Positions 49,920 through 57,307 of a DNA stretch of 64,000 bases are shown here, one piece after another. Source of the stretch: Spirosoma aureum (GTDB lineage Bacteria; Bacteroidota; Bacteroidia; Cytophagales; Spirosomataceae). Location: positions 2,688,501 through 2,752,500 of the forward strand of contig NZ_CP050063.1 in NCBI RefSeq assembly GCF_011604685.1, given 5' to 3'. The position numbers and the translations under genes were made by a program. Position 1 is the first letter of the stretch. Every line of letters starts with the position of its first letter. The notes under the pieces are model-generated. The model made no database searches, was not told the origin of the DNA, and saw only the letters and a list, made by a program, of their open reading frames with translations.

Positions 49920-51459
49920 ATATGCCTTCCGGTTTCGTGACCGAATGCGGTTATGGCAACCTCCTCGTCCTGTTATTCAACAATTAGCCTTCCTCAGTGC
50001 TGCTCGTCAGCGATTGATTCAGGTTTACAACCAATTAGCTAATCCTTTAACGGAACAACAGAGCTTTATCAATTCTACTTTACAAAAGCAGATTCTTAAA
50101 AACTGTAAAGCATCTTTAGTGGCTTTAGAAAAGGACCGCAAGGCCATCGACAAAGCGATTGACAAGCTCATTGAGGAAGATAGCCATCTCAAAGAACTTT
50201 TTGGTCTAATCATTTCAGTGCCAGGCATCGGTATAGCCACAGCCACAGAAGTCGTCATCGCCACTAATGAACTAAAGACAATCACCGACCCTAAACAGAT
50301 GGCCTGTCATGCTGGGGTTGCTCCCTTTGAGTATAGGTCAGGCACCAGTGTTAGAAGTCGACCTGGCGTTAGTCAGCACGCCCGCAAACGGCTCAAGAGC
50401 TTGTTTCACTTAGGAGCTATTTCTGCCATCCGAGTCAAAGGAGAACTGCGAGACTATTACCAACGAAAAGTTGGTGAGGGAAAAAGTAAGATGTCGGTGA
50501 TCAATGCGGTTCGTAACAAATTGATTCATCGAGTGTATGCAGTGGTTAGACGAGGAGAAAAATATGACAAATTTTATCCCCTTTCCCTTGCATAGACCAT
50601 AGAAATCCACCCGGCTCCAGCGCAAGCGCAACCATGATCTTGGGCAAATGGTAGATGCGATTTTATGGCTGCTACGCACAGGATGTCAGTGGCGCAATCT
50701 TCCCCCTGACTGGCCCCATTGGCAGGCCGTTTACTATTACTTCGAGCAGTGGAAAGCCAAGGGCACCTTTGTGCAAATGAATGCTGCCTTAAATCAACTG
50801 GATCGACTCAACGCCAATCGCGAAGCCTGCCCCTTGGCACTATGTATTGATTCCCAATCAATTAAGCTAGGGCCACGGATTGACAGCTACCGGGGTACTG
50901 ACCCACACAAACGTGTCAACGGGTGTCAACAGGCGTCAACGGACCTTCGTCGTTGATACTCAGGGCCGACTCTGGCTTGCGGAGGTAAATGCGGCCAATC
51001 AAGCCGATGGTCCGCTCGCTAAACAGCTTATTGTGTCGATACTTTGGCGAGCAGACGAACGGCTGGAAAAGATTTTTGGCGACCAAGCCTACAATGGGGT
51101 CTTTGCGAGTGAACTGGCCAACTGGAGTATCGATGTTGAAAAAGCCTCCCGACCTGAATCAGCGCGTGGTTTTGTGCCGGTGGCAAAACGATGGGTAGTG
51201 GAGCGCAGCCTTGCCTGGACGAATCATTTCCGGCGGATCGTTAAGGATTACGAGCATACCATCTCTTCGTCGGTCAGTTGGCTATATTTGGCCAACAGCC
51301 AGATCATGTTACAACGTATTGAAGGGCATTGCCAAACTTAATTCCCCAACACGTTCTTAGTTAAAGAACCCATTGGTGCCGTTATTATCTTACAGTTCTT
51401 AATTTAAGGAGGATATCTTCATTCCTAATTGCCAAAAATGTATTGCAATTAAAATAAAA

Positions 51460-51487
51460 AACCACTTAGTTGAAAAGCTAAGTGGTT
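51460..51487 (-). terminator. Intrinsic terminator of the tRNA gene
   Basis: A 10-bp perfect stem (AACCACTTAG 51460-51469 with 51478-51487); the preceding A-run is a T-run on the minus strand, just past the tRNA 3' end. Confidence 0.85.
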
Positions 51488-51497
51488 GATTATCAGG

Positions 51498-51571
51498 TGG
51501 GCCAGGCAGGGCTCGAACCTGCGACTTACTGATTATGAGTCAGGCACTCTAACCGACTGAGTTACAAGCCC
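51498..51571 (-). tRNA. tRNA-Met (anticodon CAT)
   Basis: Read on the minus strand the 74-nt sequence folds as a standard tRNA: acceptor GGGCTTG/CTGGCCC (with a weak T-G and T-T near the base), D-arm ACTCAGTCGGTTAGAGT, anticodon arm CTGACTCATAATCAG, and T-arm GCAGGTTCGAGCCCTGC. The anticodon is CAT with A37. The form fits elongator Met better than the initiator (first pair G-C), although a lysidine-type Ile tRNA cannot be excluded. CCA is not encoded. Confidence 0.92.
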
Positions 51572-51698
51572 GTTGCTGATTGATTGCTCAGATTCAGCGG
51601 TGCAAATTTACGATTTTTTCGACAGAATTGCAGTATGTTGCTAATTATGGTTAAAAAATCCTGTCAATCCTGTTCGCTCATCTGCCTATCTTTGCTGA

Positions 51699-52952
51699 AT
51701 GTCAGCGCATAACAAGAAGAAAATTCTCAATGATCCGGTTTATGGATTCATTAGCATCCCAACCGACTTGTTGTTCGATTTGGTAGAGCATCCGTTTTTC
51801 CAGCGATTGCGCCGGATTAAACAGTTAGGATTGTCGGAATATGTGTATCCGGGGGCGCTGCATACACGTTTTCACCACGCTCTGGGCGCCATGCACTTAA
51901 TGGGCCAGGCTACCCAAACACTCAGAGGAAAAGGTCATTACTTGTCCGACGATGAATGTGAGGCCGCACAGATCGCTATTCTGCTTCACGATATTGGTCA
52001 TGGGCCGTTTTCACATGTGCTGGAATGTTGTCTGCTCGACGACGTACACCATGAGAAAATTTCGCTGCTGCTCATGCATGAACTGAATCGGCAGTTTAAT
52101 GGCCGATTGACAATGGCCATCAGCATGTTTGAAGGAACGTACGAGCGCCCATTTTTCCACCAACTGATTTCAAGTCAGCTCGATATGGACCGTATGGACT
52201 ACCTCAACCGCGACGGTTATTATACGGGTGTAGCCGAAGGAGCCATTGGAGCCGAGCGGATTATAAAGATGCTCGATCTGGTTGATGATCAACTGGTCGT
52301 AGAGGCTAAGGGGATTTTGAGCGTCGAAAATTTTCTGAACGCCCGACGGTTGATGTACTGGCAGGTTTATCTGCACAAAACGTCCATTTGCTGCGAATCA
52401 ATGCTGATTCAGATTCTGCGTCGGGCCCGGTTTCTTATCCGGCAGGGCGAACATGTTTTTGCGCCCCAGGCGTTTATGTTGTTCCTACGCGAAAGCGTTT
52501 CGCTTGATGCTTTTCTGGCAAGACCGGCTTATATAGAAGCCTTCACCCAACTAGATGATTACGATGTCTGGGGATGCGTTAAACAATGGGCCTTGCACAA
52601 CGATTCAGTGTTGTCGGCACTTTGCCAGATGCTGCTCGATCGGCGCCTGTTCAAAATTATGCTCTCAACCGAACCGTTTGCGGGCGAACTGCTCAATGAA
52701 CTCGAAGAGCAGTTGCGTCAATTGGGTTTGCCAGACGAAGAGCTATCGTATTTTCTGGTTGAGGGCCAGGCAACCAATGCGGCTTATCTGCCCTCCGGCG
52801 ACCGGATTAACATAAAGCTTAAATCCGGAAAGGTAATTGATATTGCCGATGCGTCTGATCTGTCAAATATTCGGGTGTTAACCAATATTGTACGCCGATA
52901 CTATGTTTGCTGGGCGAAAGAACTGAAAATAGATAACTGGGTAGGTAAATGA
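51699..52952 (+). CDS. HD-superfamily phosphohydrolase (dGTPase-like)
   Basis: 417 residues. HD metal ligands are in LHTRFHHALGAMHLM (His), AILLHDIGHGPFSH (His-Asp) and the Asp of SQLDMDRMDYLNRDGYYTGV, which is characteristic of the dGTPase/SAMHD-like group. The start MSAHNKKKILNDPVYGFISIP is conserved in this group. Cytoplasmic; nucleotide or related phosphate substrates are expected. A TATCTTTG sequence at 51687-51694 resembles the Bacteroidota -7 box, but it lies only a few bases before the start, so if used the mRNA would be leaderless. Confidence 0.9.
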   Translation: MSAHNKKKILNDPVYGFISIPTDLLFDLVEHPFFQRLRRIKQLGLSEYVYPGALHTRFHHALGAMHLMGQATQTLRGKGHYLSDDECEAAQIAILLHDIGHGPFSHVLECCLLDDVHHEKISLLLMHELNRQFNGRLTMAISMFEGTYERPFFHQLISSQLDMDRMDYLNRDGYYTGVAEGAIGAERIIKMLDLVDDQLVVEAKGILSVENFLNARRLMYWQVYLHKTSICCESMLIQILRRARFLIRQGEHVFAPQAFMLFLRESVSLDAFLARPAYIEAFTQLDDYDVWGCVKQWALHNDSVLSALCQMLLDRRLFKIMLSTEPFAGELLNELEEQLRQLGLPDEELSYFLVEGQATNAAYLPSGDRINIKLKSGKVIDIADASDLSNIRVLTNIVRRYYVCWAKELKIDNWVGK

Positions 52953-53130
52953 GCTGATAACCGGGGAGTTTACGACCGTTCATGCTATCGTCAATTTGCC
53001 GAATCCACCAATTACCCAACCACACAACACTATTTCCGGGGATTTTATCCGAAAAGTGCAATTTGTTACCTACCTTAGCGCCCAAAATAGTCGGCATAAG
53101 CGACTGTTTTGCGATGGTCGTCATACGCAT

Positions 53131-54159
53131 ATGGAGTTTACAGTCAAGCAGATTGCCACGTTACTGGGAGGTGAGGTAGCCGGGAATGATACACTGGCCA
53201 TTACTAAATTAGCTAAAATAGAGGAAGGCCGACCCGGCGATATTTCGTTTTTGTCGAACCTCAAATACGAACCGCATCTCTACACAACGCAGGCATCGGC
53301 GGTGATTGTTGATCGTTCGTTTCAGCCTCGGAAACCCGTTGAGGCAGCGCTTATCTTTGTCGAAAATTCGTACTCGGCCTTCACGCGTCTCCTTGAAGAG
53401 TATCACCAGCGAATGAGCTTTGCGCGCGTTGGCGTAGAGCAGCCCGCATTTGCCGGTGATGGGGCTCAGTTTGGTGAACAGGTTTACCGGGGAGCGTTTT
53501 CTTACGTTGGGCGAAACTGCCGCATTGGACACAACGTTAAGATTTATCCCCATGCTTATATCGGCGATAATGTCCGCATTGGCGATAACACAATTATTCA
53601 TACTGGCGCTCGCATACTGGACAATTGCATTATCGGGCAGTATTGCGTTATTCATCCAAACGCAGTAATCGGTAGTGAAGGATTTGGCTTTGCTCCCCAG
53701 CCCGATGGTACGTATAAGACTATCCCGCAACTTGGCAATGTCATTCTGGAGGACTTTGTCAATGTGGGTTCCAATACCACAATAGACTGTGCCACAATGG
53801 GGTCGACCATTATCCGACAAGGGGTTAAACTAGATAACCTGATCCAGATTGGCCACAATGTTGAAATTGGTAAAAACACGGTAATAGCCGCGCAAACTGG
53901 CATTTCTGGCTCGACGAAAATCGGCGAAAATTGTACAATTGCCGGTCAGGTGGGCTTTGCCGGTCACCTCACTATTGCCAATGGTACTAAAGTGGGTGCA
54001 CAGTCGGGCGTCGGTAAAAATGTGTATGAAGAAGGGACAGCCCTCAACAGTTCTCCCGCTTTTGGACTAAAAGAAAGCATGCGTTCACTGGCCGTTTTCA
54101 GGCGATTACCAGACCTGGAACGACGACTGACTGATTTGGAAAAGAAAACAGAAAAATAG
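53131..54159 (+). CDS. lpxD: UDP-3-O-(3-hydroxyacyl)glucosamine N-acyltransferase LpxD
   Basis: The Met at 53131 (MEFTVKQIATLLGGEVAGND) gives 342 residues, the usual length; the 45 residues before it in the longer frame are not family-like. A uridine-binding N-terminal domain is followed by left-handed beta-helix hexapeptide repeats (IGHNVKIYPHAYIGDNVRIGDNTIIHTGARILDN) with the catalytic His probably in the LIQIGHNVEIGKN segment, and a C-terminal helix (LPDLERRLTDLEKKTEK). It adds the N-linked acyl chain in lipid A synthesis, third step, in the cytoplasm. The order lpxD, lpxC-fabZ, lpxA is common in Bacteroidota. Confidence 0.96.
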   Translation: MEFTVKQIATLLGGEVAGNDTLAITKLAKIEEGRPGDISFLSNLKYEPHLYTTQASAVIVDRSFQPRKPVEAALIFVENSYSAFTRLLEEYHQRMSFARVGVEQPAFAGDGAQFGEQVYRGAFSYVGRNCRIGHNVKIYPHAYIGDNVRIGDNTIIHTGARILDNCIIGQYCVIHPNAVIGSEGFGFAPQPDGTYKTIPQLGNVILEDFVNVGSNTTIDCATMGSTIIRQGVKLDNLIQIGHNVEIGKNTVIAAQTGISGSTKIGENCTIAGQVGFAGHLTIANGTKVGAQSGVGKNVYEEGTALNSSPAFGLKESMRSLAVFRRLPDLERRLTDLEKKTEK

Positions 54160-54165
54160 TTTACA

Positions 54166-54182
54166 CCGGGCCGCCGGTGCGG
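54166..54182. repeat. Intact GC-rich micro-element between lpxD and lpxC
   Basis: CCGGGCCGCCGGTGCGG, identical to the rejoined target of IS110 copy A. It begins 6 bp after the lpxD stop and could be a landing site for the element. Confidence 0.8.
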
Positions 54183-54270
54183 TTTGGAGTTTTCAGGGTT
54201 CAGTAAAACGCTCCGGTCTGCCGGGGCAGTCAGTCAACTGAAAACTGAGAACTGAAAGCTGAGAACTGGA
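54183..54270. repeat. Palindromic TTTTCAG/CTGAAAA hairpin with GC-rich centre
   Basis: Arms AGTTTTCAGGGTTCAGT and a set of ACTGAAAACTGAGAACTGAAAGC repeats enclose CCGGTCTGCCGGGGCAG (54213-54229), a further relative of the micro-element family. The hairpin lies in the lpxD-lpxC gap and may affect relative expression. Confidence 0.6.
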
Positions 54271-54275
54271 TAAGA

Positions 54276-55670
54276 ATGAATACCAAACAACAGACGATTC
54301 AAAAAGCCGTTTCGGTATCAGGTGTAGGCTTGCATACGGGCGTTTCGGCTACGATGACATTCCTTCCCGCACCGACTAATCACGGCTATAAATTTCAACG
54401 CATTGACTTGCCTGGGCAGCCTATCGTAGATGCCGATGTCGATAATGTAGTCGACCTGTCACGTGGCACGACCATTGAACAGAGTGGAGCGCGGATTCAT
54501 ACAGTCGAACATACACTGGCTGCATTGGTCGGTTTACAGCTAGACAATGTGCTGATTCAACTGGATGGGCCAGAGCCACCAATTATGGATGGTTCGTCGA
54601 TTCAATTTATCAATGCACTTCAGGAGGCTGGAATCGAAGAACAGAACGCAACGCGTAACTACTTCGAAGTCAATGAGTACGTTCATTATAAGAACTCAGA
54701 AAAAGATATTGAACTGGCTGCGCTTCCGCTCAATGATTACCGACTGACGGTGATGGTTGATTATAATTCGCGGGTGATCAGTAGCCAGCATGCTTACCTG
54801 AACGACATTGGCCAGTTTCCCGAACAGATTGCCAGCTCCCGAACATTTGTGTTTCTGCACGAACTGGAAGCCTTATACAAACAGAATCTGATCAAAGGGG
54901 GCGACCTGACCAATGCCATTGTTATTGTAGATCGCGATGTTGAAGATGGCGAACTGGACTACCTGGCCGATCTGCTTCACAAACCTAAGGTTAGCGTGAA
55001 TCGACGGGAGGGTATTCTGAATAACACGCAGTTACATTACCCGAACGAAATGGCTCGCCACAAACTGCTGGATGTGGTTGGCGATCTGGCTCTGATTGGT
55101 CGGCCTATCAAAGCGCAGATTCTGGCGGCTCGCCCTGGGCACGCGGCTAATGTCGCTTTTGCCAAAAAAATCAAGAAACTCATCCAGAAAAACGCTGCTA
55201 ATCAAGTACCCCATTACGATCCCAAGCAGCCACCTGTTCTGGACATCAATCGTATATCGCAGTTATTGCCGCACCGGTACCCATTCCAGATGATCGATAA
55301 GATTATTGCGCTGGATGAAAACAGCGTAGTTGGTATCAAGAACGTGACAATGAATGAGCCATTCTTCCCTGGTCATTTTCCGGGCAACCCGGTAATGCCG
55401 GGTGTAATGCAACTCGAATCAATGGCGCAAACGGGGGGTATTCTGGTTCTTAGCACAGTGCCTGATCCTGAAAACTACTGGCCTTACCTGATCGGGATAG
55501 AGAATTGCCGTTTCCGTCGCAACGTTTTGCCAGGGGATACCGTAATCTTTAGATGTGAATTTACGTCACCAATGAAGCGGGGAATCGTAAAAATGCAAGG
55601 ACGTGGTTATGTGAACACCAATCTCGTTTGCGAAGCCGATATGATTGCCAGTCTTGTCAAAAAGAAATAG
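54276..55670 (+). CDS. lpxC/fabZ: Bifunctional LpxC deacetylase / FabZ dehydratase
   Basis: 464 residues. The first about 310 form LpxC, the zinc UDP-3-O-acyl-GlcNAc deacetylase: SGVGLHTG start, HTVEHTLAALVGLQLDNV with metal His, and NEMARHKLLDVVGDLALIG. The last 150 form FabZ, the 3-hydroxyacyl-ACP dehydratase: QLLPHRYPFQMIDKI and FFPGHFPGNPVMPGVMQLESMAQTGG with the catalytic His and Glu. The fusion of committed lipid A and fatty-acid steps is typical of Bacteroidota and allows balanced flux of the shared hydroxyacyl-ACP. Cytoplasmic. Confidence 0.96.
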   Translation: MNTKQQTIQKAVSVSGVGLHTGVSATMTFLPAPTNHGYKFQRIDLPGQPIVDADVDNVVDLSRGTTIEQSGARIHTVEHTLAALVGLQLDNVLIQLDGPEPPIMDGSSIQFINALQEAGIEEQNATRNYFEVNEYVHYKNSEKDIELAALPLNDYRLTVMVDYNSRVISSQHAYLNDIGQFPEQIASSRTFVFLHELEALYKQNLIKGGDLTNAIVIVDRDVEDGELDYLADLLHKPKVSVNRREGILNNTQLHYPNEMARHKLLDVVGDLALIGRPIKAQILAARPGHAANVAFAKKIKKLIQKNAANQVPHYDPKQPPVLDINRISQLLPHRYPFQMIDKIIALDENSVVGIKNVTMNEPFFPGHFPGNPVMPGVMQLESMAQTGGILVLSTVPDPENYWPYLIGIENCRFRRNVLPGDTVIFRCEFTSPMKRGIVKMQGRGYVNTNLVCEADMIASLVKKK

Positions 55671-55767
55671 TTTTCAGTTTTCAGTTTTCGATTTACAGGT
55701 AGCCGACGGCGCTGCTAGTTCTCAGGCAACTGTAAATTGACAATTGAAAGCTATTTGAACTGAAAAT
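55671..55767. repeat. Hairpin with GC-rich centre between lpxC-fabZ and lpxA
   Basis: Arms CGATTTACAG (55689-55698) and CTGTAAATTG (55730-55739), 9 of 10 matching, enclose GCCGACGGCGCTGC (55702-55715), a relative of the micro-element family. TTTTCAG repeats precede it, as in the lpxD-lpxC gap. Confidence 0.6.
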
Positions 55768-56562
55768 ATGATTCAACCATTAGCCTATATTCACCCTGAA
55801 GCGAAGATTGCGCAGAACGTGGTGATTGAGCCGTTTGCCATCATTCACAAAGACGTTGAAATTGCCGAAGGAACGTGGATTGGTTCGCACGCCGTTATTA
55901 ACGAGGGTGCACGTATTGGCCGTAACTGTAAGATTTATCCGGGTGCTGTTATTTCATCAACACCCCAGGATTTAAAATTCAATAACGAATACACCCGGAC
56001 ATTCATCGGTGATAATACGACCATTCGGGAGTATGCCACCATCAGCCGGGGTACCGAAGAGCACTGGAAAACCGAAATCGGTGCCAATTGTCTCGTCATG
56101 GCTTATGCACACGTAGCGCACGATTGCCGTATCGGAAATCATTGCCTGATTATTAACAACGTACAGATGGCCGGCCATGTCCATATGGGCGACTGGGCCA
56201 TTATTGGCGGGTCAAGCTCGGTGCATCAGTGGGTTAAGATCGGCGCTCATGCCATGATTTCGGGCGGGTCGCTGGTTCGAAAAGATGTTCCCCCTTTCAC
56301 AAAGGCAGCTCGTGAACCACTCTCTTATACAGGAATCAATTCGATTGGGCTCCGTCGTCGTGGTTTCGATAACGACAAGATTAATCAGATTCAGGAAATT
56401 TACCGCTATATCTATCTGCGTGGGCTGAATAATGCTGAGGCTTTAACGCAGATTGAGCTGGAGTTACCGCCATCCGACGAGCGCGATGAAATTGTGAATT
56501 TTATCCGCAGTTCGGAACGAGGTATTATGAAAGGCCCCTCAACAAACGGAGATCGGGAGTAG
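55768..56562 (+). CDS. lpxA: Acyl-ACP-UDP-N-acetylglucosamine O-acyltransferase LpxA
   Basis: 264 residues, the usual length. Left-handed beta-helix repeats run through residues 1-190 (HPEAKIAQNVVIEPFAIIHKDVEIAEGTWIG), and the active-site His lies in AYAHVAHDCRIGNH, with HQWVKIGAHAMISGGS after it. The C-terminal helical part (RRRGFDNDKINQIQEIYRYIYLRGL) is standard. It catalyses the first step of lipid A synthesis in the cytoplasm. It closes the lpx gene group. Confidence 0.96.
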   Translation: MIQPLAYIHPEAKIAQNVVIEPFAIIHKDVEIAEGTWIGSHAVINEGARIGRNCKIYPGAVISSTPQDLKFNNEYTRTFIGDNTTIREYATISRGTEEHWKTEIGANCLVMAYAHVAHDCRIGNHCLIINNVQMAGHVHMGDWAIIGGSSSVHQWVKIGAHAMISGGSLVRKDVPPFTKAAREPLSYTGINSIGLRRRGFDNDKINQIQEIYRYIYLRGLNNAEALTQIELELPPSDERDEIVNFIRSSERGIMKGPSTNGDRE

Positions 56563-56566
56563 AGTT

Positions 56567-56644
56567 AATGGCTAGTATAAATGGATACGGTAAAATGACA
56601 AGGTGAGAAACGTCATTTTACCGTATCCATTTATACTAGCCATT
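56567..56644. repeat. 33-bp perfect inverted repeat
   Basis: Arms 56567-56599 and 56612-56644 are exact reverse complements (33 of 33), loop AAGGTGAGAAAC. No T-run follows and the sequence is not GC-rich. It sits 4 bp after the lpxA stop and 16 bp before the ABC gene start. It could be a transcription attenuator, an RNA-processing site or a small palindromic mobile repeat. Confidence 0.9.
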
Positions 56645-56660
56645 TATACAAAATTCGTTT

Positions 56661-57293
56661 ATGGTAATCAGAGCTGAGCAGTTAGGGAAAAAATACCGGA
56701 AAGAGTGGATCTTTCGCCGGGTTGACCTAACCCTCACTGCCGGAACAAGTTACACATTCGTCGGCCCAAATGGCAGTGGAAAGTCAACGTTGTTACAACT
56801 GCTTGCAGGCAACTTGCCTGCTACGGAGGGTAAATTGATATATAGCCGGCAGGATAAGGTAATTGACCCCGATGATTGGTTCAGGCAGGTGAGCATTGCG
56901 GCTCCTTATCTCGAACTGGTTGAAGAGCTTTCTCTTGATGAGTTATTGACATTTCACCAGACGTTCAAGCCTTTTAAAGCCGGACTTACGCCCGAGCTGG
57001 TTGCCGAACGATTAATGCTGACTCATGCCCGTCATAAAGAGATCAAGTATTTTTCATCGGGTATGAAACAGCGCGTTAAACTCGGTCTGGCTTTTTTCTC
57101 TGAATCCCCGGTCGTTATTCTCGATGAACCAACGTCCAATCTGGATCGACAGGGCGCGGCCTGGTATAAAGAGCAGGTATTACAACTTACTGGACCAGCC
57201 AATCATTCTCCCCAACTTCTGCTTATTGGCTCCAATCAACCAGATGAATATGATTTCTGTCCGAATATTCTGGATGTCATGCAGTGGAAATGA
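56661..57293 (+). CDS. ABC transporter ATP-binding protein
   Basis: 210 residues. Walker A is GPNGSGKST (about 36-44), the signature is FSSGMKQRVKLG and Walker B is VVILDEPTSNLD, so nucleotide-binding residues are intact. The short length and absence of a membrane domain mean the permease is separate; none is adjacent, since the next gene is nuoN on the other strand. It may serve an ABC-2 type exporter encoded elsewhere. The gene follows the 33-bp hairpin. Confidence 0.9.
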   Translation: MVIRAEQLGKKYRKEWIFRRVDLTLTAGTSYTFVGPNGSGKSTLLQLLAGNLPATEGKLIYSRQDKVIDPDDWFRQVSIAAPYLELVEELSLDELLTFHQTFKPFKAGLTPELVAERLMLTHARHKEIKYFSSGMKQRVKLGLAFFSESPVVILDEPTSNLDRQGAAWYKEQVLQLTGPANHSPQLLLIGSNQPDEYDFCPNILDVMQWK

Positions 57294-57307
57294 GTTGGCC
57301 TGATCCA

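Larger units (their letters stand above)
49541..50595 (+). pseudogene. IS110 transposase of copy D, broken by micro-insertions
   Basis: ATGGAC start at 49541. Three GC-rich inserts occur: 49595-49610 (frame lost after T-L-D-W), 49805-49819 (in frame within I-W-L-E) and 49904-49919 (frame lost before Y-A-F-R-F-R-D). With all three removed the translation aligns along its whole length with copy A, including EHTGIYNAHLLDFLY and KTDTIDAQRIA, then the intact C-terminal domain (SVPGIGIATATEVVIATNE, HAGVAPFEYRSGTSVRSRPG). As it stands the gene cannot give a full protein. Confidence 0.9.
49275..50607 (+). mobile_element. IS110-family element, copy D
   Basis: Left end CTTTAGGTTTG at 49275 and right end CCATAGAAATC ending 50607, inside an IS5 transposase gene at a GC-rich site (GGCTCCGGC / CACCCGG). 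It has a 266-nt non-coding left end and a transposase gene with three GC-rich micro-insertions. Confidence 0.87.
49203..51341 (+). pseudogene. IS5-family transposase, split by IS110 copy D and frameshifted
   Basis: The N terminus (MTSQWQPLTDYQWATLSPFFDG) runs into IS110 copy D and resumes after it as RLQRKRNHDLGQMVDAILWLLRTGCQWRNLPPDWPHWQAVYYYFEQWKAKG, then CIDSQSIKLG with the DDE Asp. A 10-nt duplication near 50915-50925 (three copies of GTCAAC) shifts the frame. The C-terminal region FVVDTQGRLWLAEVNAANQADGP to FGDQAYNGVF and RWVVERSLAWTNHFRRIVKDYE is otherwise standard. Inactive. Confidence 0.85.
49137..51356 (+). mobile_element. IS5-family insertion sequence interrupted by IS110 copy D
   Basis: Terminal inverted repeats GAACGTGTTGGG (49137 on) and CCCAACACGTTC (ending 51356), flanked by TTAA and TTAG, close to the YTAR target of IS5. 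The central 49275-50607 is IS110 copy D. The element's own DNA amounts to about 890 bp. Confidence 0.8.

Noticed and set aside
51687..51694. TATCTTTG as a firm promoter of the HD gene
   Set aside because: It fits the -7 box but leaves almost no leader and has no clear -33 partner, so it is not listed as a feature.
52996..53130. Longer lpxD start
   Set aside because: The extra 45 residues are not family-like; the ATG at 53131 gives the normal LpxD N terminus.
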